A stretch of DNA of 64,000 bases from Cryobacterium sp. GrIS_2_6 (GCF_035984545.1 NZ_JAXCHP010000001.1:1054001-1118000); one strand, 5' to 3'; numbered from the stretch's first letter, positions 18,815 to 28,037 are shown. The notes: a model not told the origin generated them from the sequence alone. Numbers and translations: made by a program.

Positions 18815-19852
18815 CTACTCGCCCTTGATCTCTTCGCGCACCCTGCGCAGGTCCTCCATGAGCGAACCGATCAGGATCCAGTGCTGCGGATGCGGCGTCA
18901 TGATCAGAAGTGGTTCGGTGAGGGCGGGCGGTTCCACCGCGACGGGCAGGTGATCACGATCGGGATAGTCGGCCTCTGCGGCGAGGAGCCGGAGGTCGTG
19001 CGCTGACCGGCTGAGCTCGACGGTGATCGCCAGCACGGTCGGCTCGAGGTGCAGGGAGTGGTCGTAGTGGTCCCTGAGCGACCTGGTCATGCCGATCGCG
19101 CGGGTCACGAGCGAGGTCAGCCGGTTGTAGAACTCCTCGTCGACGTCGAGCAGGCGTCGGTTCGTGGTGTGGCGCGGGTTCAGGGTCAGGCTCTCCTCCG
19201 CTGATTTGAGGGCCTTCTCCGCCTTGTTCAGCATCGGCCTGAGCAGCCGCGCTTTGATCATCATTTCCTCGATCTGCGTCTGCGTCTGCGGGAAGCGCAA
19301 CGCGTCGACGATGCGGTCCAGGGTGTCCGCGACCTCGCGGGCGAGGCGGATGACCGTGTCGTGCGCGGGCGCGAGCAGCACCGGCGGCACGATGAGCGCG
19401 TTGACGAGCAGTGCGGCCGCGGCGCCGATCATCGTCTCGATGATGCGATCCCTGGCGTATTCCGGCGTCGTGGCTCCGATGGAGAGCACCATCATGGCGC
19501 TGATCGGGATCTGGCTCGCCGAGCTCGGGGCCAGGCGAAGCGCCCAGGCGAGCAGGATGCAGAATACGATCGCGAGGAGCACGATCCAGCTCGACTTGCC
19601 GAATGCGACGCCGACGCCATAGGCGACGAGCACCCCGCCGACGACGCCGAGGCTGCGCTCGATCGCCCGGCCGAGGGTCTGGTTGATGTTCGGCTGCACG
19701 ACGAGAAGCGCCGCGATCGCGGCGAAGATCGGGAGCTCTGTGTGCAGGAGTCCCTGCGACAGCACCCAGCCGAGCATGACGGCGAGTGAGGTCTTCACGG
19801 CCTGGAGCAACGGAATCCGGCTCGAGGACCGAACGCGGGCCGATATTCTCAC
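18815..19852 (-). CDS. FUSC/aromatic acid exporter family membrane protein
   Basis: A 345-residue protein. The N-terminal half has about five hydrophobic segments (residues 12-165), including AVMLGWVLSQGLLHTELPIF and a block with QPNINQTLGRAIERSLGVV, a FUSC/ArAE hallmark. The C-terminal half is soluble and helical (heptads around 190-300) and probably cytoplasmic. Members are proposed efflux pumps for aromatic acids or similar organic anions. GTG start at 19852. It lies four bases from the end of the AlkZ-like gene upstream, so the two may be co-transcribed. Confidence 0.85.
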   Translation of the reverse strand: MRISARVRSSSRIPLLQAVKTSLAVMLGWVLSQGLLHTELPIFAAIAALLVVQPNINQTLGRAIERSLGVVGGVLVAYGVGVAFGKSSWIVLLAIVFCILLAWALRLAPSSASQIPISAMMVLSIGATTPEYARDRIIETMIGAAAALLVNALIVPPVLLAPAHDTVIRLAREVADTLDRIVDALRFPQTQTQIEEMMIKARLLRPMLNKAEKALKSAEESLTLNPRHTTNRRLLDVDEEFYNRLTSLVTRAIGMTRSLRDHYDHSLHLEPTVLAITVELSRSAHDLRLLAAEADYPDRDHLPVAVEPPALTEPLLIMTPHPQHWILIGSLMEDLRRVREEIKGE

Positions 19853-19856
19853 TCGT

Positions 19857-21029
19857 TCAGGATATCGTGCCCGCTCCGCCGGAAGGAGCAGTCGGGGGAG
19901 TGATCGTCGTGGGAATCCCGGTGAAGCGGGAATAGTCGCGGATCGCCCTGGCGAAGCCGGGCGATCGCCGCGCGGTGAGGCTGCCGAACGGCGCAGCCTC
20001 GACCGCGACGGTCGGTCCGGCCGCCCTGGTGCGCGTCGTTTCCTTCCGCCAGGTGCCGATCACGCGCCCGTCCGCGACGAAGAGCGGCAGGAAGATCCCG
20101 TTGAGACCGGGGACGACCCGCGGGAACTCGGCGTCGTCCATGACGTACGACCGGTCACGGTAGCCGAGCAGGTACTCGTCGAAGCCGGGCAGCGCGAGCA
20201 CGGGTGTGCGCTGTGCCGGTCGCGAGCCGAGGGTGCCGCGTTCCGTCGCCGCGGGGAGGAGCAGGGTCTCGCCGTCCACCTCGAGCTCCTCCAGCCGGTC
20301 GCCTGCCTCTGCGAGAGCGACCCGGGCGTCAGCGACCGTGAGCTGGGTCCACGCGGCGAAGTCGCGCAGGGTGGCGGGGCCGTGGCCGTCGAGGTAGCGC
20401 ACCAGGAACTCGGCGAGTCCCTCGCGCCGATCGAGGCGGCGCTGCGCGGGTGCCCACTCGTCGAGCAGGGCGAGCGCAGGCTGGCCGTCCTGGTTGGGCC
20501 CCCACACCACGAGCCCCGCGAGCGCGAGGGCGGCGATCAGGTGATAGCCGCGCTGGCCGTCGGGGTTGATTCCCGCCGAACGCAGCCCGGCGAGGAACGG
20601 GGTGCGGCTGAGGTTCCTGCCGCCGGAGAGGAGGCCGGTGGCCGCCTCCGCGGCCGCGGCGATGATGGTGTCGTCGAGCCCGAGTTGTCTCTGCCTGGTC
20701 GCCATCGATGCGAGCACCCTCGCGGCGGTGAGGTCCAGCATCCACCGGACGTCGGTCGCGGGGACCAGGTGCAGCGTTCCGCGCATCGGATACGAGCGCA
20801 CGATCGATCCGGTATCGAGCGCGGACAGGACATCGGCGGCGACGGTGCCGGGGGAGCGCACCCCGAGCGCCCAGCTCGCCGCGGAAAGGTCCTGGGCCTG
20901 CACCGCGAGCATCCGTTCGACCACGGCGAGCGGGCCGTCCAGCCCACCGGCCTCTCCTGCGGGCGCGGAGAGCCCGTGGCTCACCAGTCGGAGGCGCAGG
21001 ACGTCGGAGCGAGAGGAACGCGTGGGCAT
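19857..21029 (-). CDS. AlkZ-like winged-helix DNA glycosylase family protein
   Basis: A 390-residue protein of the HTH_42 family, which includes the interstrand-crosslink glycosylases AlkZ and YcaQ. The N-terminal part has ERMLAVQAQDLSAASWALG (about residues 38-56). The Q-A-Q there fits the QxQ catalytic motif of AlkZ. SYPMRGTLHLVPATDVRWML, a further conserved block, lies near 92-111, and VLALPGFDEYLLGYRDRS near 288. Such enzymes unhook alkylated bases or crosslinks. Some members have no proven activity, so the repair role is inferred. ATG start; four bases upstream of the FUSC gene. Confidence 0.82.
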   Translation of the reverse strand: MPTRSSRSDVLRLRLVSHGLSAPAGEAGGLDGPLAVVERMLAVQAQDLSAASWALGVRSPGTVAADVLSALDTGSIVRSYPMRGTLHLVPATDVRWMLDLTAARVLASMATRQRQLGLDDTIIAAAAEAATGLLSGGRNLSRTPFLAGLRSAGINPDGQRGYHLIAALALAGLVVWGPNQDGQPALALLDEWAPAQRRLDRREGLAEFLVRYLDGHGPATLRDFAAWTQLTVADARVALAEAGDRLEELEVDGETLLLPAATERGTLGSRPAQRTPVLALPGFDEYLLGYRDRSYVMDDAEFPRVVPGLNGIFLPLFVADGRVIGTWRKETTRTRAAGPTVAVEAAPFGSLTARRSPGFARAIRDYSRFTGIPTTITPPTAPSGGAGTIS

Positions 21030-21074
21030 GCGGCCAGTATGACGCCGGGCGGGGACACTTTCGAACCGGCCAGG

Positions 21075-21377
21075 TCAGTCGAAGGTCCGCAGCAGCAACC
21101 AGTCGTCGTCTTCCGTCGCATGCCGCACGTCGAAGACGTGCGTTTCGCCGTCCTCCGACGTCGCCTGGAACCGCCAGCCGGCGATGCACAGTGGCGGATG
21201 CCCGACACCGAAGGTGTTCGGTGCGAAGGGGCGCCACCAGTCCGCCGTGCCGACTAGGGCGGTCGGCGTGTCCGTCACCCGGAATCGTCGGGAGCGCCAG
21301 ACGATCCGTCGGGGTTCTCCCGTGCTGTTCGTCTGGACCGTGACGGGTTCAGGGCGTTGCTCGTCGATCGGGACCAC
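21075..21377 (-). CDS. DUF6504 family protein under an SOS box
   Basis: A 100-residue protein rich in Trp and Arg (RRIVWRSRRFRVT, TADWWRPFAP, GWRFQATS, DDDWLLLRTFD), the pattern of DUF6504. These small proteins are often encoded next to the ImuB/DinB-type mutagenesis polymerase genes. Here no polymerase gene is adjacent. The GTG start follows GAGGTGA by about four bases. A perfect LexA box lies 21 bases upstream, and TATAGT just beyond it looks like the -10 element, so DNA damage should induce the gene. Confidence 0.75.
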   Translation of the reverse strand: MVPIDEQRPEPVTVQTNSTGEPRRIVWRSRRFRVTDTPTALVGTADWWRPFAPNTFGVGHPPLCIAGWRFQATSEDGETHVFDVRHATEDDDWLLLRTFD

Positions 21378-21397
21378 TGATCACCTCGCCTGTCGTA

Positions 21398-21413
21398 TCG
21401 AACGTATGTTCGA
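21398..21413 (-). promoter_or_regulatory. Perfect LexA (SOS) box
   Basis: TCGAAC-GTAT-GTTCGA is a perfect match to the actinobacterial SOS palindrome TCGAAC-N4-GTTCGA. It lies between the DUF6504 start (21377) and a TATAGT hexamer at about 21418-21423 on the minus strand. LexA bound here would cover the transcription start. Confidence 0.88.
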
Positions 21414-21531
21414 TAAAACTATAACAACGAGGCTCGCCCAATACCAGCCACGGCGACGAAGTCGGATCGCGGCCAGGCCGGGTCCCCGCCCGCGGGGAAC
21501 GGAAGCGGGAGGAGCCGGAGGGGGTGAGCGC

Positions 21532-22647
21532 TCAGGCGAGGTCGTCGTCGGTGCGGGCGCCGAAGACGATTTCGTCCCAGCTCGGCATCGAGGCGCGTCC
21601 ACGCTTTCCGAGGTTGCCGGTGTTGCGCGGCTGCCCGGTGGCCGCCTGGGAGGCCCAGGCGTTGCGGGTCGGGTCCGTACGCGGGGCCTCGACCGGGGTG
21701 TCGGCGACGGAGGCCTGGGCCGGGTCGTCGATGAGCCGAGGTCCACCCGGTGCCGGCGCTTCGCCACGGGAGTCCGGCACGGGGGTGCCGGAGCCGAGGA
21801 CGGCGGCTTCACGCTCGCCGCGGCGGCGGCGCAGGGACTCGAGCAGGTCCGCGGTCTCGCTCAAACTCTTGGGCGGTTCTGCGGCACGCTTGATCGCCGC
21901 CTTGGACACGGCTTCCGTCGTTCCGGCGGATCGGGAATAGGGGATCGGATCCAACTGGGGCGCCGTGTCGTTCATGAGCTCGTCCGGAAGCGACTCCTTG
22001 AACGTGAATGCGCCGCTGTCGAAGCGGGACACGTCGGCGGGGCTCGTCTCCGCGCCGACCGCGCGGAGGCGGGGGATGAGCGCGCCCTTGAGCTCGCCCT
22101 GCTGGGAGAGTGCGATGGCCTCGTTGCCCAGGGGGGAGAGAGCGTTCTTCTTCGGTTCGAAGGACCAGCGGGCATCGTGGTCGATGTCGTCCGCGGTGAA
22201 GGCAAGCTTGACGATCCAGCCGGCGCCGGGTTCTTTCCAGCTGGCCCAACGTTCGTCCGTCGCCCCGAGGGAGGCGAGGCGCTCGCGGATCACGCCGCCG
22301 AAAGTTGCGGACCCCTCTCCGGGATCGGGCTCGATCGCGGTGTGGACGGGCACCCCGAGGGCGCACGAGACGATGTACTCGCGTTCGGCGACAACCGGAC
22401 CCTCGAAGCGACGGACGAAGTCGATCGGGGCTCCCGTCACGGCGGCGACGTCCTCAGCCGACATGCCGGAACGGATGTGCGCCTGCACATCCCGCGGGGA
22501 CAGCTTTGTTTTCGGGGTGTGTTCTATCTGGGTTTGGCGAAGCCGGGACTGGAGAACCTCGTCGATGGGGATCCGAAAACGGTCACCATCCTCGCTCGCT
22601 GCAAGCAGCGCGCCGTTCTCTACTCCGATTACCTTCAAATCCTGCAT
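21532..22647 (-). CDS. sepH: Septation protein SepH
   Basis: A 371-residue protein starting MQDLKVIGVENGALLAASEDG. This is the conserved SepH (DUF3071) N-terminal domain, with a helix-turn-helix-like segment LSPRDVQAHIRSGMSAEDVA at about residues 49-68. The C-terminal 190 residues are low-complexity and charged. SepH binds FtsZ and promotes Z-ring assembly in actinobacteria. The ATG is separated from the divergent DUF4193 gene by 198 bases, which must hold both promoters. Confidence 0.93.
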   Translation of the reverse strand: MQDLKVIGVENGALLAASEDGDRFRIPIDEVLQSRLRQTQIEHTPKTKLSPRDVQAHIRSGMSAEDVAAVTGAPIDFVRRFEGPVVAEREYIVSCALGVPVHTAIEPDPGEGSATFGGVIRERLASLGATDERWASWKEPGAGWIVKLAFTADDIDHDARWSFEPKKNALSPLGNEAIALSQQGELKGALIPRLRAVGAETSPADVSRFDSGAFTFKESLPDELMNDTAPQLDPIPYSRSAGTTEAVSKAAIKRAAEPPKSLSETADLLESLRRRRGEREAAVLGSGTPVPDSRGEAPAPGGPRLIDDPAQASVADTPVEAPRTDPTRNAWASQAATGQPRNTGNLGKRGRASMPSWDEIVFGARTDDDLA

Positions 22648-22845
22648 GGCGAAAGCCCTCTCGCGATCACTGATTCGCCAACACTGTCATGAAACGCCCC
22701 TCATTCCGGGGAATACGCCGGGCGTGCCGTAAGTTGACCACTCAGCCGAAGTTATCAGCGGCGAGAGTTTGCTATTCCTTCGGGATTGTTGCAAACTGTG
22801 CCCGCTGATTTCGTTAATCGGCATTAAATGAATGAATGGATGGGC

Positions 22846-23139
22846 ATGGCAACCGATTACGACGCACCCCGAAAGTCCGAAGACGACTCTGAGTCGATTG
22901 AGGCCCTCAAGGAGCGCGTACCGGACAAGATGTCTGGCGTCGTGGATGTAGACGACTCAGACAACCCCGGTGGGTTCGATTTACCCGGTGCCGATCTGTC
23001 CGACCTCGACCTCGATGTCGTCGTCCTGCCCCCGCAGGCCGATGAATTCACCTGCGTAGAGTGCTTCCTCGTGAAGCACCGCTCGCAGATGTCGCACGAG
23101 ACCAAGCTCGGCCCGGTCTGCCTGGAGTGCGACTCCTAA
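22846..23139 (+). CDS. DUF4193 zinc-ribbon-like protein
   Basis: A 97-residue acidic protein beginning MATDYDAPRKSEDDS, the invariant DUF4193 opening; this decides the start at 22846 over an ATG 18 bases upstream. Two CxxC pairs (CVEC and CLEC, 27 residues apart at the C-terminus) probably bind zinc. The gene is conserved beside sepH and dut across actinobacteria; its function is unknown. Confidence 0.9.
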   Translation: MATDYDAPRKSEDDSESIEALKERVPDKMSGVVDVDDSDNPGGFDLPGADLSDLDLDVVVLPPQADEFTCVECFLVKHRSQMSHETKLGPVCLECDS

Positions 23140-23148
23140 AAGCGCGTT

Positions 23149-23604
23149 TTAGTTACTTGATGCCGGCCGTCGTGATCCATTGATCGCGGCGGCCAACGTC
23201 GTTGGGTGGCGTGTCGAGACGAGCCAGTACGGTGCCGGATCCTCGGGATCCTCGATCGGAACCCGCACGACGGGACCGATCCAGCCCCTGATCAACAGCC
23301 AGGCCCGCGCGTCGAGCCTGCGTCCCCGCTCGAGAGTCGCTTCTGCGGCCTCGAACGGCACGGCCTCCCCGATCAGCTCCGTTCCTATTCGCGCGCGACC
23401 CGCCGTGAAGACACCGTCCTCGACGGAGACGACCGGAGCAGTCAGCAGCAGAGTGAGGACCGCAGCACCGTAGAGCACGACGGCGATGATGATTCCCCAG
23501 AGCATCGAGATCGGTGCGAAAACGAGGATGCTCGCCGGCATCAGCAGTGCGGTCGCGAGGAATGGGGCTGGTGAGGCCCAGAGTTTTTCACGATATTCAG
23601 GCAT
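23149..23604 (-). CDS. DUF3093 membrane protein
   Basis: A 151-residue protein with two hydrophobic segments at residues 14-34 and 36-58, then a soluble C-terminal domain. The pattern YREKLWASPAPF at the N-terminus and WLVSTRHPTTLAAAI near the C-terminus fits DUF3093. ATG start at 23604. Divergent from dut, whose GTG start lies 38 bases away. The position between DUF4193 and dut is typical. Function unknown. Confidence 0.88.
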   Translation of the reverse strand: MPEYREKLWASPAPFLATALLMPASILVFAPISMLWGIIIAVVLYGAAVLTLLLTAPVVSVEDGVFTAGRARIGTELIGEAVPFEAAEATLERGRRLDARAWLLIRGWIGPVVRVPIEDPEDPAPYWLVSTRHPTTLAAAINGSRRPASSN

Positions 23605-23642
23605 GGCTCTATTCGATCAGACTTCTGCACTACCCTCGACAC

Positions 23643-24131
23643 GTGGCAGAAAGCGTCGAAGTGTTGATTACCGCATCCATCGTTCCGCGGTACGCGCATC
23701 CGGGCGACGCCGGAGCAGATCTGCACTCGGCTGAGGAGCGTGTTCTTGCCCCCGGTGAGCGTGCCCTGGTCGGGACCGGCGTGTCGATCGCCCTCCCGGA
23801 CGGTTATGCGGCGTTCATCGTGCCCCGCAGCGGCCTCGCGGCTAAGCACGGCATCACGATCGTGAACTCGCCGGGTACCGTCGACGCCGGCTACCGGGGC
23901 GAAATCAAAGTCTCGCTGCTCAACACCGACCAGACCGAATCTTTTGCGATCGCCGTTGGCGATCGCATTGCCCAGATCATCATCACGCCCGTCTCCCGGG
24001 CCGCTTTCATTCCCGTCGACCGGCTGCCAGACAGCCAGCGCGGCGAGGGCGGCTTCGGATCAACGGGTGTGCGTGGACCGGGAAACGGCCGGCAGACCGC
24101 CGGCTCACCAATGTCAGGAGACACCCCGTGA
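23643..24131 (+). CDS. dut: dUTP diphosphatase
   Basis: A 162-residue trimeric-type dUTPase with all five motifs: DAGADLHS (1), PRSGLAAKHGI (2), GTVDAGYRGEI with the catalytic Asp (3), GDRIAQIII (4) and the flexible C-terminal RGEGGFGSTG (5). It hydrolyses dUTP to dUMP, keeping uracil out of DNA. GTG start at 23643, just after the short divergent promoter gap. The stop overlaps the GTG start of the DUF3710 gene (GTGA). Confidence 0.96.
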   Translation: MAESVEVLITASIVPRYAHPGDAGADLHSAEERVLAPGERALVGTGVSIALPDGYAAFIVPRSGLAAKHGITIVNSPGTVDAGYRGEIKVSLLNTDQTESFAIAVGDRIAQIIITPVSRAAFIPVDRLPDSQRGEGGFGSTGVRGPGNGRQTAGSPMSGDTP

Positions 24132-24757
24132 CCGACGTCGCGACTGCGGACCAATTCCCGGAACCACTGCCCAAGTCGGCGCCGGAGGACCGTGAGACAG
24201 AGGGGCCCCTCGACGAGAGCGAGGCGAACCCGGTGCGACCGTACGTCGACCTCGGCGGCGTCAAGGTCCTGCCTCGCGAGGGCCTGCACCTGCGCCTCGA
24301 GATCGAAGAGGGCAGCAAGCGTGTCGTGGCCATCGGCCTGGACTATGCCGGTTCGACCCTGCAGGTCCAGCCGTTCGCCGCACCGCGGTCGAGTGGGCTG
24401 TGGCACGAGATCCGCGACCAGATCGCGGACCAGATCGGCAAGCAGGGCGGCACGACGACCCTGCGAGAGGGACCGTTCGGTCCGGAGCTCGTCGCGGAAA
24501 TCCCCGTCGCCACTGGCCAGGACGCCTCCGAAACCAGCAGGCTGGCCCGCTTCATCGGCGTCGACGGCCCCCGTTGGTTCCTCCGCGGAGTGATCGCGGG
24601 CGAAGGCGCCATCAACCCGGACGCAGCCGCGCAGATCGAGGACCTCTTCCGCAGCATCGTCGTCGTACGGGGGTCCGCACCCATGCCGCCGCGCGACCTG
24701 ATCCCGCTGCGCATGCCGGTCACGCCCGCCGGCCCCGCAGAACCGTCCGACGCCTGA
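24128..24757 (+). CDS. DUF3710 family protein
   Basis: A 209-residue soluble protein. Features of DUF3710: YVDLGGVKVLPREGLHLRLE near residue 38, SSGLWHEIRDQIADQI near 88, and RWFLRGVIAG near 149. GTG start overlapping the dut stop, so it is translationally coupled to dut. Widely conserved at this place in actinobacteria; function unknown. Confidence 0.9.
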   Translation: MTDVATADQFPEPLPKSAPEDRETEGPLDESEANPVRPYVDLGGVKVLPREGLHLRLEIEEGSKRVVAIGLDYAGSTLQVQPFAAPRSSGLWHEIRDQIADQIGKQGGTTTLREGPFGPELVAEIPVATGQDASETSRLARFIGVDGPRWFLRGVIAGEGAINPDAAAQIEDLFRSIVVVRGSAPMPPRDLIPLRMPVTPAGPAEPSDA

Positions 24758-24791
24758 CCCCACCCGTTCCCGCCAGGAAGATCGCCCCGAC

Positions 24792-25550
24792 ATGACGGAC
24801 ACCCCAGCATCCCGCGACGAGCCGGAGACCCCCGACCCTGCGGAGCCGGCCCCGAAGGCCGTATTCGCCGACAGCATGGCCGCTGCGGCGCGACGTGCCG
24901 GCTTCTCGCCCGCGGCAGAGGGAGAGCCGATCAGCGGCCACGCCCTGCTCGCAGCGATGGGCGGCATCCGCGGCCTGGTCGAGGCCGTGGTGCCCGGGCT
25001 CGTCTTCCTCGTCACATACACCCTGACCCGGGCCCTTATTCCCTCCCTCGTCGCCCCGATCGTGATCGGCATCGTGATGGCGGGCCTGCGTGTCGCGGCG
25101 AGGCAGACCGTGACGCAGGCTGTCGGCGGACTCGTCGGCATCGGCATCAGCGCCGTGCTCGCCCTGCTCTCCGGAAAGGCAGAGGACTTCTACCTCTCCG
25201 GGTTCTGGATCAACGGCGTTTACGGAGGAGCCCTCGTGATCTCGATCATCGTGGGGTGGCCGCTCATCGGCCTCGCCGTCGGCTTCCTGGTCGGCGACGG
25301 CGTGAACTGGCGGTCCGACCCGTCCAAGCGCCGGGTGCTCACCCTGCTGACCGCCCTGTGGGCGGGGCTGTTCCTCCTGCGCCTCGCCGTGGAACTCCCG
25401 CTCTACTACGCAGGCAACGTCGCCTGGCTCGGCGCGACCAAGCTCCTGATGGGCATCCCGCTGTATGCGCCGCTCCTCATCGTGTCGTGGCTGATGGTGC
25501 GGTCCGTCTACCGTCCGAGCCCGCCCGCCGACGGTGAATCCGGGAACTGA
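24792..25550 (+). CDS. DUF3159 integral membrane protein
   Basis: A 252-residue protein with a 55-residue polar N-terminus and about six hydrophobic segments (residues 62-82, 83-100, 105-128, 143-170, 190-208, 222-242). GGIRGLVEAVVPGLVFLVTY is the family opening of DUF3159. It follows DUF3710 by 34 bases in the same operon. Function unknown; the conserved link with dut and DUF3710 suggests a shared process. Confidence 0.9.
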   Translation: MTDTPASRDEPETPDPAEPAPKAVFADSMAAAARRAGFSPAAEGEPISGHALLAAMGGIRGLVEAVVPGLVFLVTYTLTRALIPSLVAPIVIGIVMAGLRVAARQTVTQAVGGLVGIGISAVLALLSGKAEDFYLSGFWINGVYGGALVISIIVGWPLIGLAVGFLVGDGVNWRSDPSKRRVLTLLTALWAGLFLLRLAVELPLYYAGNVAWLGATKLLMGIPLYAPLLIVSWLMVRSVYRPSPPADGESGN

Positions 25551-25587
25551 TCCATGATCACAGCAGCGTCGTGACCGGCGCAGCTTC

Positions 25588-27969
25588 ATGACCGGCGCGG
25601 GGGTTCACGATGGGCTGAGCGGCGCCGAGGTCGCCGAGCGGCTCGCGGACGGTCGAGGCAACGATGTCCGGCAGTCGACGTCGCGCACGGTGGCGGACAT
25701 CCTGCGGGAGAACGTCTTCACCCTGTTCAACGCGATCCTGACCGTGTGCTTCATTGCCGTCGCCGTGCTCGGCGACTACCGGGACGGCCTCTTCTACCTG
25801 GTCGTCGTCGCGAACGCGCTGATCGGGATCGTTCAGGAGGTCCGTGCGAAGCTCGTGCTCGACCGGCTCGCGCTCCTCGCGGTTCCCGAAGTCGCGGTCA
25901 AGCGCGATGGGTTCGCGCGCATCGTCCCGCTCGGCATGGTCGTCCAGGACGACGTGCTCGTCCTCCGGCCGGGCGATCAGGTGCCCGCTGACGCCGTCGT
26001 CCTCGACGGAGACGACCTCGTCGCGGACGAGTCCCTCCTCACCGGGGAGTCCGATCCGGTCGTCAAGGTGGTCGGCGACGAACTCCTGTCCGGCTCGTAC
26101 ATCTCGGGCGGCTCCGGCTACGCGCGGCTCACCTTCGTGGGTGCTGCCTCGTATGCGAACCGGCTCACCGCCGAGATCAAACGGCACTCCCTCGTCCACT
26201 CCGAGCTCCGGGCGGCGACCAACCGCATCCTCGTACTGCTGTCCTGGCTGCTCGGCCCGGTGATCCTCCTCACCCTGATCGGGCGCATCGCGGCATACGG
26301 CGGGCTCGACGCCCTCTTCACCGGGCCGGACGCTCCGTGGCGCAGCGCACTCCGCGACTCGGTGGCCGGCGTCGTCGGCATGATCCCGGAGGGCCTCGTC
26401 CTGCTGATCAGCCTCGCCTTCGGCCTCGCCGCCATCCAGCTGGCCAGGCACAAGGTCCTCATCGAGGAACTCGCCGCCGTCGAGGTTCTCGCGCGGGTGG
26501 ACGTGCTCTGCCTCGACAAGACCGGCACCCTCACGAGCGGCACGCTCGACTTCGACAGGCTCGTCGTGCAGTCGGCGGCGCACGAAGCGGATGCCCGGCT
26601 CGTGCTCGGCCTGATCGGCACGGACGACGCGGCGAACCTCACCGCGCGGGTGCTCGGGCCGCACTTCGAACCGGGGCCGGCCGTCGTGGGCGCCCGGCTC
26701 CCGTTCAGCTCCGCCCGCAAGTTCAGCGGCCTCACCCTCGACCTTCCCGGGCGCGGCAGCTCGTCGTGGCTCTTCGGGGCCCCCGAGCGGCTGCTCGCGG
26801 GGCACCCCGAATCGCTGGCCGCGGCATCCTTCATTGCCGCGGAGGGACACCGCACCCTCGCGCTCGTGCTCCTGGACGGGACGACGCCCCTCGACACGGC
26901 GATCGATCCGGAGCATTCCAGCCTCGAACCGGTGTGCCTCGTGGTGTTCCGCGAATCGGTGCGCCCACACGCGGCAGAGACCCTGCGGTACTTCGCGACG
27001 CAGGGGGTGCGGGTGATCGTCATGTCGGGGGACAGCCCCGTGACTGTCGCCGCGATCGCGCGCCGGCTCGGCGTGGCCGGCGAGACGGTCAACGCGGCAG
27101 ATCTCGACGATGACGAAGCACTCGCGGCCGCGCTGGAAACGACGAGCCTGTTCGGACGCGTCAGCCCCGAGCAGAAGCGAACGGCCGTCGCCCTGCTGCA
27201 GGGACAGGGGCGGACGGTCGCGATGACGGGGGACGGCGTCAACGACGCGATGGCGATCAAGGACGCCGACCTCGGCATCGCGATGGGGTCTGCGACCCCT
27301 GCGACGAAGGCGGCCTCGCGCCTCGTCCTGCTCGACAACCGCTTCGACCGCCTCCCCGAGGTGCTCGGCCTCGGTCGCAGGGTCATCGCCAACGTCGAAC
27401 GCGTCGCCAACCTGTTCCTGTCCAAGACGGTCTACGGCATCCTGATCGCCCTGACGACCTCCCTGCTCGCCTTGCCGTTTCCGTTCCTGCCCCGGCAGCT
27501 CACGCTGGTCTCCGGCCTCGCGATCGGTATCCCCTCCTTCGTGCTCGCGCTCGCGCCCAACCGGCGGATCTACACACCGGGGGTCCTGCGCCGCATCGTC
27601 CGCTACGCCGTGCCGACAGGCGCCATCGCCGCAGCGACGGCCCTCGTGACGTTCCTCTTCGTCTACGGCAGGATCCCGCTCCACGAGGCACGGAGCGTCA
27701 CGACCATCGCCCTCTTCGTCGTCTCGCTCTGGATTCTCTGCGTGCTCGCCCGTCCACTCACCGGTCCCCGCCTCGCCCTCGTCACGGGAATGGCCGCTGC
27801 GATGGTGCTCGCGTGCACGATCCCGTTCACCCGGGCGTTCTTTGTCATCGACGTGCGCCTCGACCTCCCATTGCTTTTCGGGATCGGCGTCGGGGCGCTC
27901 GGAGCGGCGACCATCGAACTCATGTACCGGCATGCGCGGCGCACCGGTCTCGTTTTCGACCGCGAATAG
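25588..27969 (+). CDS. Cation-transporting P-type ATPase, CtpE-like
   Basis: A 793-residue P-type ATPase. It has an actuator loop with LLTGESDPVVK, the M4 motif GMIPEGLVLL (PEGL, as in P2/CtpE-type pumps), phosphorylation site D310 in DKTGTLTSGT, and the hinge TGDGVNDAMAIKDADLGIAMG, with about eight to ten membrane segments. Length and motifs most resemble mycobacterial CtpE, linked to calcium uptake, but the ion cannot be read from sequence. No N-terminal metal-binding domain is present. ATG at 25588; a GTG 18 bases upstream in a similar sequence is the alternative. Confidence 0.88.
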   Translation: MTGAGVHDGLSGAEVAERLADGRGNDVRQSTSRTVADILRENVFTLFNAILTVCFIAVAVLGDYRDGLFYLVVVANALIGIVQEVRAKLVLDRLALLAVPEVAVKRDGFARIVPLGMVVQDDVLVLRPGDQVPADAVVLDGDDLVADESLLTGESDPVVKVVGDELLSGSYISGGSGYARLTFVGAASYANRLTAEIKRHSLVHSELRAATNRILVLLSWLLGPVILLTLIGRIAAYGGLDALFTGPDAPWRSALRDSVAGVVGMIPEGLVLLISLAFGLAAIQLARHKVLIEELAAVEVLARVDVLCLDKTGTLTSGTLDFDRLVVQSAAHEADARLVLGLIGTDDAANLTARVLGPHFEPGPAVVGARLPFSSARKFSGLTLDLPGRGSSSWLFGAPERLLAGHPESLAAASFIAAEGHRTLALVLLDGTTPLDTAIDPEHSSLEPVCLVVFRESVRPHAAETLRYFATQGVRVIVMSGDSPVTVAAIARRLGVAGETVNAADLDDDEALAAALETTSLFGRVSPEQKRTAVALLQGQGRTVAMTGDGVNDAMAIKDADLGIAMGSATPATKAASRLVLLDNRFDRLPEVLGLGRRVIANVERVANLFLSKTVYGILIALTTSLLALPFPFLPRQLTLVSGLAIGIPSFVLALAPNRRIYTPGVLRRIVRYAVPTGAIAAATALVTFLFVYGRIPLHEARSVTTIALFVVSLWILCVLARPLTGPRLALVTGMAAAMVLACTIPFTRAFFVIDVRLDLPLLFGIGVGALGAATIELMYRHARRTGLVFDRE

Positions 27970-28011
27970 GGCGGGCCAGGGGAAGACCGGGCAGTCGCTC
28001 CCTGCTAGAGT

Positions 28012-28037
28012 TATCTCTACGTCAAGATAGTTTGACG
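28012..28037. promoter_or_regulatory. Nested inverted repeats in the acnA promoter region
   Basis: Two inverted repeats overlap: TATCT-N8-AGATA (28012-28029) and CGTCAA-N6-TTGACG (28020-28037). A TAGGTT hexamer at 28065-28070 could be the -10 of acnA. The repeats resemble MarR-type operators; which regulator binds is not known. Confidence 0.45.

Noticed and set aside
25558..27933. A 791-codon open frame antisense to the P-type ATPase
   Set aside because: Charged, motif-free protein produced by reading GC-rich codons backwards.
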